Assembly: GCF_030269925.1 (NCBI RefSeq)
Contig: NC_085108.1
Coordinates: 2,294,001 to 2,358,000, forward strand
Direction: 5' to 3'
DNA from: Bombyx mori
Taxonomy: Eukaryota; Arthropoda; Insecta; Lepidoptera; Bombycidae
DNA length: 64,000 nucleotides
Below the pieces are notes generated by a model, which was not told where the DNA came from, did not search any database, and worked only from the letters and a program-made list of their open reading frames with translations. Below, piece by piece: positions 1 to 12,500 of the stretch; the stretch's first letter is position 1, and the number at the start of each line of letters is the position of its first letter. The position numbers and the translations under genes were made by a program.

Positions 1-147
1 GCACCTTATCTGTACACACGATCTTGAACTTAAGCCAGCTTTGCACTTTAGACAAGACGTTTAAGCTCTATGGTCAGTGGTATGCAGACAAACACACCTT
101 AGTCTAATTTTAAATGTGAATACGTCAAAATATCCACAGACCAATTT

Positions 148-279
148 ACTGGTGGTAGGACCTGTTGTGAGTCCGCACGGGTAGGTACCACCACCCTGGC
201 TATTTCTGCCGTGAAGCAGTAATGCGTTTCGGTTTGAAGGGTGGGGCAGCCATTGTAACTATACTGAGACCTTAGAACT
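148..279 (+). repeat. Bm1-like SINE fragment
   Basis: Starts at the common internal truncation point (ACTGGTGGTAGG) and stops after ACCTTAGAACT, lacking the usual 3' tail. It lies in the Dgk intron after exon 14. Confidence 0.8.
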
Positions 280-500
280 CCTGACTCTTACACTAATTCC
301 TACTTTAAATCGTGTTGATAGGGTACTATATCCCAAAACTGCCTATACCTTAATTGCATTACAATTTTTTTATTTAGTTACCCAATCGCTTATAGAAAGT
401 ATATATGTGCCTAGGAGCATCAGTAACATGAAAGACGACCAGCCATTCGGTTAAGTTTTTCTCTAGTTGTCTTTCTTAAGTAAGATCAATTGAAACTGAC

Positions 501-587
501 CCATGGTCTCCAGAACCCAGCCAACTGTACCGTCTCCACCGCAGCATATGACACGATAGTTCTTCACGTCTTTGAACATCTGCAGAC
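501..587 (-). CDS. Dgk: Dgk exon 14 (catalytic glycine motif)
   Basis: 87 bp, phase 1 in and phase 1 out, acceptor TTCTAG and donor GTCAGT. It encodes [16 protein letters not shown] then [13 protein letters not shown], residues 513-541. GGDGT (529-533) is the ATP-binding signature of DGK and sphingosine kinase catalytic domains. I found no further exon between 1 and 500, so the next exon lies outside the window. Confidence 0.95.
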
Positions 588-3500
588 CTAGAAAGTACAA
601 ATCAGTTCTAGACTGGTGGTAGGACCTCTTGTGAGTCCGCGCGGGTGGGTACCACCACCCAGCCTATTTCTGCCGTAAAGCAGTTATGCGTTTCAGTTTG
701 AAGGGTGGGGCAGCCGTTGTAACTATACTTGAGACCTTAGAACTTATATCTGGAACTAATAGAACTTGTATCTGTACTTATAGATGTCTATGGGCCCCAG
801 TAACCACCTAACACCAGGTGGGCTGTGAGCTAGTCCACCCATCTAGCAATAAAAAAAAAAGACTCGAGTAGGCAACGCACTGGCGTAAACGCTGGTGACC
901 GTGGGCGGCGGTTAATCACTTACCATCAGGTGACTCGTCTTGCTCGTTTGCCCCTTAGTTGTTATAAAAAAAAAAAAAAGAATTATCTATTATATTATCA
1001 TTACTGTATTGCATTACAAAACTAACGCCCACCTTGTGTAGGTCCTCCTTTGGTGATATCATGAACCTGTCTCGGGTTCAAGATATATTGGAGTTTCCTT
1101 AGAACCCTGGACCCTTGTCGCCCTCCGCTCTTAGGGTTTATGAACACTAGTAAAGGGCAGCTCCCCTCAGGAGGAGTTACTTGGAATGATATGGGAGGTG
1201 CTCTGGGCTCTTTCTTTTGGTCCTTCCGTTCTTCGGGAACAGCGGCTATCGAGATCGGCAGCGATATTGAAGTGGGCAGTGTTTGCTGAAATCAGTATTT
1301 TGGGTCATTGCTGGTGGTAGAGGATGTTTCTGTGTTTAATAGTCATCTGTTCCTGTGTTATAAAGGAGGTAGTCTTTATATAATTGGGAGGTAGTCTTTA
1401 TATATGCTGATCGCCGTGAGAGGCTTTATCAGCGTTGCTTTAGAAAGGATAACGTTTAGAATGCTCGAGAAGTACAACGCCATCTATTGTCAGAAATAGT
1501 GGAAACACACACACATCGAAAATACTCGACTTGTGAGGAATGCTCTCGATAATTCTAGGGATGTCGTATGAGTCGACTATTATCAAAGGCGGCAATCTGA
1601 CTTTTGGACAATGATTGGTAAATCAGAAAAACGAATTATTGACTTTGTATTCCATTGGCAGTCACAAAACTCTTCGGAACGACATCTTAGATAAATAACA
1701 GGTTAACTATTAACCTTTATTTAATGCAGGTTTTGAACCGTATTCTTTGAAGGAGACGATTATATTCAAATAAATCTGTATTGACATATCAATAAAAAAA
1801 TTTTGTCCAAATGTACAGATTGCCACCTTTGATAATAGACGACTCGTATCGACTACGGTCGGATCACCTGAAGCAAATCGGAAGAAATGAATCGAGAATT
1901 TTAAAGTGTTTGTGAAGTGTTTTAAATGTTCTAAGCGCTAATGCAGTGTTAATATGTAGGTACTTCGGTATATTTTTGTTATTTATCCCGAACCCTAGCG
2001 CATAACAATATCATCTGTGGCGGGCTTGTCACCTGGTCAGGCTGCGGTCGGTGCGGCAGAGAGCGTTGGCGGTCGAGCACGAGAGGACGGATGGCGGTGG
2101 GCGGCAGGATGTGCGGCGCGTGGCGACCCAATGTGCACGCCCCGCCCGCCGCGCCCACGCAACGGTTGTGGAGCTAAACGATAGATACACAACACTGGAT
2201 TAGCCACGAAGTAGGGCGGTCGGTATTCGGTTATGAAGGACACCATCGCCCATGGACATCAACATAGTCTATCGAAATAGGCCATTTTTAATACACTTTT
2301 ATTAGCATCAGATGTATGTATGTTTGTAACGGAATCTTTGAACATGATTTTGACTCCCTTCAAAACGTCGGATTAACTCGAAATTTGGTATACTTATTAC
2401 CGACCGATTTAAAAATTCAAAATTAAAATAAAGTAGTAAAAATAATTGAAAAAATGTAATTAAACTAAAAATTAAAAGTAAATGATAGTTTTAAAAAACT
2501 AACAAAATACGCTTTTACAGAAAATAAGAAAAAATGATTTTATTGTAAAAAAAGCGTGGGATGCATGGTATCAGTAGTTATAACTATTTTAGGAACAGAT
2601 ATGAGTAGAAGAGTTTATTTGATAATAATATTTTTTATTAAGGTTCATCTCTGGAGATGTCGCGTCGCGGACCTTATTGCGAAATCGGTTAGTGCGTGAT
2701 AAAGAAAGGTATCGTATCTTCTCGTAGCTACTCTTGGAGTACAAAAATAAACATTGATCAATGTATAAAAAAAACAGTGTTTAAATAGATTATAGAGAAT
2801 TTTCACTGGTGGTAGGAAGGACCTCTTGTGAGTCCGCACGGGTAGGTACCACCACCCCGCCTATTTCCGCCGTGAAGCAGTAATGCGTTTCGGTTCGAAG
2901 GGCGGGGCAGCCGTTGTAACTATACTGAGATCTTAGAACTTATATCTCGAGGTGGGTGGCGCATTTACGTTGTAGATGTCTATGGGCTCCAGTAACCACT
3001 TAGCACCAGGTGGGCTGTGAGCTCGTCTATCCATCTAAGCAATAAAAAATATATAAAAAAACGGTTGTCTGTAAAGTCGGTTTACTGGCGATAGTTGAAC
3101 TTGACAACGTCATAAGAAAATACTGATGGAATGGTTTCATTTTTCAATTATCGCAATTATCGTTGCTATAAATAATAATTGACACCACATTCACTTTTCA
3201 CTGAACTTCATACTTGACGAAAACATGTAAATGTATTATTGTATAGCAGCTGTCCACGCGGATGCATCGCTCACTCAAGTAGGAGAGAGACAGATGTCGA
3301 ACGCTGCCGAACGCGGAGGCCGATTGTGCCTCTTTGTCGCTCGTTGCGCGCTCTCGCTTGCACTTCAAGCCTTAAATGGAACGCCTCAGAGCGAGGTAAC
3401 GCCGCATGAGTCATGTTTTTTCGTGCGTGCAGCCGGCTCTATCGAATTATAACACGTTGTCACGTCAAAAATATTAAACTTACTGTAATGTGACACCAGC

Positions 3501-6500
3501 GACAGTGCAAGCCGGTGATACCGTTGTAGCCTTTGATCTTTTTCCGACATCTAGCGCATTTTCCGTGGCAATTTCCTAAAAAAAAAAGTGTACTGTACCG
3601 TTGTACTGTAAAAACTGAAACCTTAGCACTCATTTCTCAAGGTGAATGGCAGCATTTACGTTGTGGATGTCTTGCTTCAGTAACCACTTAACACCAGGTG
3701 GGCTGTGAGTTCCTCCACCCATCTGAGCAATATATAAATAAAAAATTATAGGAAAGAAATATAAGTTGCTAAACAAAAGTGTTATTATATACCTCCAATA
3801 TCTAATTGGCTTAAACCGAAAAGTTCCAATCGCCACATAAAATCTGTACACTATATTGTGGTACTTAAAGCATTGGCCGGGCCGGTTCTGTCATTACCGA
3901 AGATCCCTTACCGGCTCCAAAGTCCATATTTTCTCGACAACATCCTCACCTTCGATCCAATGATGAGCAAGTGTGGCAGAAGCACGCTTGGACTTGGAAT
4001 AAGTGGCTATGCAAGAGGCCGGTGCTCGCTGGACGCAACGCTCGTGTACCGTAAATTTGCAAACTGAAAACGAGGAAAATACTAGAAGATAAAAACTAGA
4101 AAATAGTGACTCCAGGGCAAGAGACCCACGAAAATGATAGGTTTACCGACCGACACCAGAAGGTAAAGCCTATTTAAAGCTGATAAGACAATGCAATCGA
4201 GGTCTCCACGTTTTACCACAGTAATAATTTTAGATTATATTAACGAAAATAGTTTGGACTCCGTAAACATGTGAGGTCTTGTATATTGCACTGTCACTAA
4301 CTAGTCTAGTCATTAAATATATTAAATTTCCTAACTCAGCATACTTCAATCAGTTAACAACTACTCAATTCATATCATACCCTGTGCCTATGCTAGCGCC
4401 ATTCTGGAGGGTTTTTGAACTGTTATTTAGTGCTGAAAGCGGGACACTTTTTCAAGCTTCTCCCATATGAGACGGTTCTCCTTACCTTTACCCTCCATAA
4501 CATTCACATTAATTACAATTAGACTTGATATTTTTGTTCTCCACCTAAAATCATCATGATATTTTGGTACTCACAAATGCAACACAAGCCCTTTTTCCCG
4601 AGCCCCACGAGCATGTTCAAGCACAGATTGCAATACGCTGGTCTACTGAAGTGCTTTAATCTCCACGCGTGCTCGCCGTCTTCTTTCACGTTAGTATCCA
4701 AGCCCAAGAGAACCAGCAGAGGTATTGTGGTCATGCTATAAAGACAGAATATTGGTGCGAAACTTTGCAACTAATGGAACGTAACTGTGAATTTGTAGTG
4801 GATTAAGAGATGTGACGCTTGGTACATTCCTGTCAAGCAATCCAATTATGGGTTCAAATCCCGCAGGCATCTATTAATTTTCCATAAGATATAAAGACTG
4901 GGCAGGTTGGCAGACCTTAGATCTTAATTTCATACTACCTATTTTTTTGTCTAGCCTTGAAGGATGATCCTGGCTTCACCATGACTGTTGGGTGAGTTCA
5001 GTCTGAAAAAACATGCTACTATCTGGCCTGGCAAGAGGAGTGTTTTACTGAATCTACCACCGGGTCGAAATCGTGACTCAATTAGAAGGTCTGACGAGAA
5101 ACTCAGTGTGTGGTATCTATGGTTTAAGTTAAGTCGAAATCTTGGTTACGAGGACGGTGACCGGGTCTTAGAATCCCTAAAAGCTTCCGAGAATGGATCG
5201 AGAGGATCTGAAAGAACTCTATCTGGGCTTACAGAACGTTTGATAACAGTAAATACTCCAACTTATAAACATTACGGGTCAAATTTAACTTTACGATGAA
5301 TTTGGCTCCAACATGATCAGTTTACGGAATCTACGATACCACAGGTAAATGTGGTAAAAGTACTTTGGTAAAAAAGACCAAATGGACTGTGAACTCCAGG
5401 GCATAATTTATACCAATAAAAAGTACAACTGGTAAACTTTTAGATACGAGTATGTTTGCTTACCCGCCTCGTTTCCATTCGTCCAGAGAAACCGTCCCAT
5501 CGGCGTCATAGTCTATCTCAACCATCATATCTTGTAAAATCTGAAAAGTGAATGAAGATCTTTTTAGTTCCTCTCGAAAATCCCTCTCTCTATATTTATT
5601 CGTCGGTATTGAGACTGTTTGGTGATCTTTACGTAGGACAAGGTTTTTTGTGTGGACGAAAGTACCAAAAAGTCAATGCAGGTTAGTTGAGAAACTTTAG
5701 TTGCTCACAAAAAACCCTTTTGCTATGTTTCTCCGTAGGTATTATATACGTTTTCGGCGCGCACTGCGGTACCGTAAGTTTCGTGTAGTCGGTGTGGTGG
5801 AGCTCGATGGGGTTTAGTCGGTAGTCGTTCTGCGGTGCAAGCGCTTCGCGCGCCTTTTTCAAGGCGTAGTCTCCTATGAGAAATTGGGGGAGGTGAAGGA
5901 CCTCGGCCCTTCTCTTCTCCCCTTCTTCCTCTCAGGAGGCGCCGGAGTCCGAAATAACCCGGTCCGTTACCCCCCTCGACCGGGTATACGTAAATGGAAT
6001 CCCCAGCGTTAAAAAAAAAAAGTATTATATACGTACGCGGTTTGAATTTTTTTTACCAAAGTCCTTAGTGTATTATTTTCAATTTCTTTTACACACTTGG
6101 TTTATAAACCTTTTTTTTAACCACCCGCTAAAACTGACAGAACCTGGTCTTCGGCTTCCGTATTAACAATGTCCATGAGGAGTGAAGTCATCTACTCGCG
6201 CAACGTGCCGCGTTAATTCAGTATTCAACCAGAATGAAACAAGCTCCATCTTCCCAGTGATAAAGAATTGCTTTTGTCAATGTCTGGTCTGTAAACTACT
6301 GGACCTATAGCAACGGTTACCATGGAAACTATGTTTATGCGTCGTTAGGTTGTGTGCAGTGGTAGATAAAGGATCAGTGCAAAATCATAGACACACACTT
6401 AATATAATATTTGTATGAGACATAAAATTATCTGTGATTAATCACAATCCGCGTAATCGAGTTTCAGTTCCCATTTCTTCTAGCAAATCCGCCTACCTCG

Positions 6501-9500
6501 AGACATGATCTTGAAACTTGAATATGTGATGGTTTTGGGCAGAAATAGACAGGGTGGTACGTACTTGGATATACAATACTTTTTTTTTATTGCTTAGATG
6601 GGTGAACAAGCTCACAGCCCGCCTGGTGTTAAGTGGCTACTAGAGCCCATAGACATCTACAACGTAAATGCACCACCCACCTTGAGATATAAGTTCTAAG
6701 GTCACTGTTGTGTATTGAAACTTCAGAGTACCGTTGACAACTGTTTATTAATTACTGTCAATATACCCTCAACATCTTCCCCTTTTACAATATAAGTGTG
6801 TTACAAGATAAACATAAAATCAGAGGTTAATTATTATTAATTGCATTCTGCTTAGTTCTACTACGAGTAGTAGGCGGATAAATATGAGGTGATGAAGGTG
6901 ATGACAAAGTACTCGGTTCGTACACTGAACCATCCTCATCCACACTCATCTCATATTCTCCCCCACTTGACTCGTCTGATACGATCACTATTGTGCCGCG
7001 CCGATCATTCTTCAGCTTTTCCACAACATTAGGTTTCTCATCAGGCATATTTTTAATTAAATGTCGGCGATTACGTCGATATATACCTAATTTGTTTTTT
7101 ACAATGTATGAACGCGGTGCAGATGCCTTGCCTACGACAGTGCCGCGCATTCGTTCATTATTATGTTCTAACATAATTACATCATCGCCGACACTTAGCT
7201 CCGGCTGCTCTTTACAATGTTGGTCATAATACATTTTACTTTTTAATTGTTTTTCTATTATTGTTTTATGCTGTTGCTGATCATTACAATTATAACGTTT
7301 TAACAAATCTGGATGAACTGGTAATCTACAATTTAATCTCCGTCCCATTAACAGTTGTGCGGGAGAATTCAAATTTTCTCGCGGCGTGTTATTATAGCTC
7401 AATAGATTCAAATAAAAATCTGTTCTACTGTCTATTGATTTTTTTAACATTTTCTTTATAGTTTGTACTGACCTCTCACTCTTGCCGTTTGATTGTGCGT
7501 AATACGGTGATGAAGTAATATGATTGAAGCCCCACTCTTCTGCGAACTTTTTAAAATTTCGAGAAGAATATTGGGGACCGTTATCGCTAACAACCGTTTC
7601 CGGAATGCCATAGCGAGCAAAGTTCTGTTTTAATTCTTTTATAACAGAGTTTGACGACGTATCTCTTAACTGTGAGACTTCAATAAATCCCGAATAGTAA
7701 TCCACTAAAATCAAGTAATGTTTTTTTCCGTACTCGAATAGATCGGTACCAACTTTGTTCCATGGCAGTTTCGGAACAGTTATCGGAATCATGGGCTCTT
7801 TACTTGGTTTATTTGAATTCTCCTGACAAACCTTACATTTTTTAATATATGATTCTATGTCATTCGATATACCCGGCCAGAACAGTACCTCACGTGCGCG
7901 TCTTTTACAACGATCTATCCCTAGGTGGCCGTCATGAATTATTTTTAACATTTCAGTTTTAAGCGAGTTAGGTATCAATACCTGTTTATCTTTAAAAATT
8001 ACTCCGTCAACAGAGTACAGCTCGTCTCTCATGGACCAAAAATACTTTAAATCACTATCAACATTATATTTATGAACGGGCCAACCTTCATTAATGTAAA
8101 CTAACAAACGTTTCAAATACTCATCTTTACTAGTTTCTTTCTTAACTAATGTCAGTTTGCTTTGAGACATCGGTACATTGTTAATTACCATTTTCAATTG
8201 GTTCAATACTGCCTTACTAATTTTATCGTCATATAAATCCGGAAGAGGCGCACGTGATAACGTGTCGGGTATATACATATACTTCCCCGGTTTATAAGTA
8301 ATTTTCAGATCGTACCCTTGTAATTTTAACATCATACGCTGCAAGCGTGCTGGGACTGAATTGAGCGGCTTTTTAAAAATACTTTCAAGAGGTTTATGGT
8401 CAGTTTCTATGACTATATACCTTTTTCCATAAATGTACTGGTGAAATTTTTCACAAGCAAAGACAATAGCTAACATTTCTTTTTCAATCTGAGCGTATCT
8501 CTGTTGTGTGTCGGTGAGTGTGCGCGACGCGTACTCGACCGGGCGGCCGCGCTGCATCAGCACCGCGCCAAGTGCGACGCTGCTCGCGTCCACCGACAAC
8601 AATACCTCACTGCCTACGTCAAACAACGATAATACCGGAGCCTCGCATATCAGTTTCTTTAATTTATCAAAGGCGTTTTTGTGACCTATTTCCCAACACC
8701 ACTCGACATCTTTTTTCAATAATCTAGTCAATGGAAATATGTGTTGCGAGTAGTTAGGTATAAACTTTGATAAATAATTAATTGCACCCAAGAACCTTTC
8801 TAAACTTTTACAATCCGTAGGTTCCGGCATATTGATTACAGCCCGCACTTTTTCCGTATCTACTTTCATTCCGTCTTTATTAAAAATATGTCCCAAATAT
8901 GTCACCTCATCGACACAAATGCGACACTTATCTTTGTTAAACTTTAAATTAATATCTCGCGCTTTTTGAAATAACGCATTTAGTCTTACATCATGTTCTC
9001 GCCTAGTGGACCCCCAGACAATAATATCATCAATAAACGACTCAACACCGTCTAAACCTTCTAACAATTGTTTTAATTTAGCGTGGAATACCTCCGGTGC
9101 GCAGTTCAGTCCGAACGGTAATCTTAGATATTGATATCGCCCAAACGGCGTAATAAATGTGCATAAATCGGCACTCTCCTTATCTAGCTTTACGGACCAA
9201 AATCCTGAATTGGCGTCCAATACCGAAAAATATTTAGCCCCATTCAATTTGGTAGCCAACTCATTTATGGTGGGTAGTTGAAAATGAGCACGTTGAATCG
9301 CCTTATTGAGAGGCCTCGGGTCTAGGCATATGCGCATTTTACCATTTGTCTTGGCCACTACTACTAACGAGTTGACCCAAGGTGTCGGATGAGTCACCTT
9401 CCTAATCACACCTAACTCTGTCATCCTATCGAGTTCGTCCTTCAAGTTATCACGAAGGCTTAACGGTACTTTCCGCGGAGCGCACACCACCGGCGTCACA

Positions 9501-12500
9501 TCCCTATCTACCGTTATATGATATTCCCCCGGTAAACAACCTAACCCAGTGAACAAATCACTATTTTTAGAGAAATTTATATCGTGAATTCTTTTTATTA
9601 ACCCTAATAATAAGCACGCCTGCAGTCCCAGTACACTTTGACAATCAATATCAGCTATCGCAAACTTAAGATCATATTGAACATTTTTATACCACCATTT
9701 AATATTACAAATTCCCTTAATAGGAATGAAATCGCCACTGTAAGATTGCAGTTTAACCTTATGATTTACAACAATGTTATTAGGGTTATTGCCTAACTGC
9801 ACAAATCGCTTAAAAGATAAGACATTGATATCTGCACCCGAGTCTAGTTTAAAATTTTCCGAGCCCCATTCTCCTCGTAGGACCTCAAACCAATCCTGCG
9901 ACACCGAGTCGATTTTGGAACCATCAATTAAAGTAGATATATAAAACGACTCCCAGTCATCGTCCAGTTCCGGCTCGTATTTATTTTCGTCCTCTAGAAC
10001 ACCGATATCATATAACTTTTTTACACCTTTATGTACTTGACACATTCTTGCAAAATGACCATAATCCTGACACACATAACACTGCACTGAGACCGCAGGA
10101 CAGTCAGCCCAACTAACACACGGACCTCCGCACCTGAGACAAGTACTGGACGCAGATGAACTGGAAAGAGGCGGCGGGCGCCCCGCGCCATCCGGGACCG
10201 CACGCAGCCGGTGACCGCCGCGGCCGCCGCGAGCTGCTCGCGCGCCGCCGGCTCGGCCCCGCGCCGCACGTGGCCCAGCACCACCCCGCGCGCCCACAGC
10301 GTCCACGCGCACCGGCTCCGCGCTCGCTCCGCGCGACTCCTGCAATACGCGACTGCTGTCCGCCGATACCTCGTCGACTTGGCATATTTTAATAGCTTTG
10401 TCCATCGTCAGGTCGTCCGTTCTCAGTAAACGATCGCGAACTATCGTATTTTTTACGCCGCATACGATCCGATCGCGAATGAATTCGTCTTCTAAGGTTT
10501 TAAATTCACAGGTTTTGCTCAGCAGTTTCAAAGCCGTCACATACTGATCTATGGACTCGCCGCCTTCCTGGTTTCTCATGTAGAAATTATATCTCGCCAA
10601 CGTAACATTTGGTTTGACGCCGAAGTATTCGTCGAATTTTTTTAACAAAACCGTTACGTCATCTTTTTCAGTGTCATTTGAAAACTTAAACGTCTCGTAC
10701 ACATCGAAACCTTCCGTTCCAATTAAATTGATGAGCAAGCTGGCTTGCACACTGCCTTCTTCTTTATGCACCCCTGATGCTTTCAAAAATACATGAAATT
10801 GTTTCCTCCAACGCTTCCATGCGTCAGCCCGGCTGACGGAGTTGCCTTCCAGACTCAATTCTGACGGTGGTCGGGCGTGTTCCATTACGAAAAAACAAAA
10901 TTCGTATTTATTACGACACTTAAACGCGAAATAATGCACTTAAATATTATTTTAAACAGTTTTTACGATTAAAAAATCACCGCTGTCACCATGTTGTGTA
11001 TTGAAACTTCAGAGTACCGTTGACAACTGTTTATTAATTACTGTCAATATACCCTCAACAGTCACAAGTTACAACGGCTGCCCAGCCCTTCAAACCGTAA
11101 CGCAACTAGTACTACATTACTGTTTTTTTTTCATTTCCTTACACCTAAAACTTACAGGCCTCAATTCAGAAGTCTCCCAGCCTAGATATTCAGCGACAGC
11201 CATCATCTGGTTCACGATGCAGTCCATCTCGTTAGTGTCCAGTACGCCGTTACCATCGGTGTCGTAGAGTCTAAACATGACTGCAACATGAACGCACGAG
11301 ATGAGTGCTCTGAGGAATTGCTTGAGATGATCCCCTCATCTCCTTTTTATCATCACACCTCTCGCCATCGGAGCAGAGTTCATCCATATTACCTGGAACC
11401 ACTGTGTTCATCGATAGTGCGTTTCCAGAGGTCTTTTTTGCCACGTACCATCCGGCTATAGAATGCTCCCCTCCACGGCATTTCCCGAGCACTATGACAT
11501 GTCCTTCTTCAAAACAGGCTTGTAGAGAGTATTAAGCGGTAGGCAGCGGCTTGGCTCTGCCCCTGGCATTGCTAAAGTCCATGGGCGACGGTAACCACAC
11601 ACCATCAGGTGGGCCGTATGACTCGCAGAAACTTCAACAGTTCAAGCCTGAATTGCTTTCGACTACAAGTTCTTATTACTTTTCGAAACAGAAGCCTCGA
11701 TTGCACTGCAGCACAAATATATCACGCTAGGACCAACCGAGGAAAACCGTAATGTCACCTCATCAGAGGTATTTGTTTAGGTAGTGCCAGTCTGTGGCAT
11801 AAATTCAAAAGACTTCGCCAAGAATTCTTCACCTTTGAGGCAGAAGACATTGCAAAATTTGCTCAGACGAAAGTGCCCATATCTAATTTACAGATAAAAA
11901 TTACGGCAAAAGTGTAAATATAAATGATAGAAAAGCTGGAAAGAAAAAAAGATTTCCTGTCTAGTCAAAATCCATCATCAAAAGTTGGATATGTCGATTT
12001 TTTTAACAGCACACAGACGTCCACTTCTGGACATAGGCCTCTCCCAAGCCTCGCCACAAAAATTGGTCCTGCACTGCCTACATCCAGCGGATCCCTGCGA
12101 GCCTTGATAGGTCGTCGGTTCATCTTGTGGGAGGCCTACCCACGCTACGTCTTCTGGTACGCGGTCGCCACTCAAGAACTTTCTGGCCCCAACGGCTATC
12201 CATTCTAAGAGCAATGTGCTATAGCCACTGTCACTTCAACGTCGCAATCCTTTGGCCTATGTCGGTTACCATGGTTTTCCTACGCATCTTTTTTTTTTAT
12301 TGCTTAGATTGGTGGACGAGCTCACAGCCCATCTGGTTGTTAAGTGGTTACTGGAGCCCATAGACATCTACGACGCATATGCGCCACCCACCTTGAGATA
12401 TAAGTTCTAAGGTCTCAGTATAGTTACAACGGCTTCCCCACCCTTCAAACCGAAACGCATTACTGCTTTACGGCAGAAATAGGCGGCATCTCCTCATTTC

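Larger units (their letters stand above)
6706..11060 (-). mobile_element. Full-length Ty3/gypsy retrotransposon, 4355 bp
   Basis: Two identical 69-bp LTRs (6706-6774 and 10992-11060) with TG...CA ends flank one long gag-pol frame. GTCAC is duplicated on both sides (6701-6705 and 11061-11065). A 12-base polypurine tract adjoins the 3' LTR, and a primer-binding site starts directly at the 5' LTR boundary. LTR identity plus an uninterrupted reading frame point to a recent insertion; I see no envelope gene. It sits in the Dgk intron between exons 7 and 8, on the same strand as the gene. Confidence 0.95.
6584..11103 (-). repeat. Bm1-like SINE split by a gypsy element
   Basis: The SINE 3' half is at 6584-6705 (reads ATTGCTTAGATGGGTG on the plus strand) and its continuation at 11061-11103 (AGTTACAACGGCTGCC). 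The break falls inside the block that reads CTAAGGTCTCAGTATAGTTA in other copies and coincides exactly with the gypsy target duplication. Confidence 0.9.

Noticed and set aside
4519..4770. 83-codon frame taken as a single gene
   Set aside because: Only 4735-4575 is coding (Dgk exon 9); the rest of the frame runs into introns at clear AG and GT boundaries.
4988..5299. 103-codon plus-strand frame as a gene
   Set aside because: It lies over a degenerate family C repeat in a Dgk intron.
10021..10429. Four overlapping frames on both strands
   Set aside because: They are shadows of the GC-rich segment of the gypsy gag, where stop codons are rare by composition.
10886..10939. Gypsy Gag-Pol starting at 10939
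   Set aside because: The first codon there is GTG; the first ATG in frame is at 10885.
12005..12215. Two opposite frames as small genes
   Set aside because: They are frame-shifted LINE 3' sequence, better preserved at 52280-52455.
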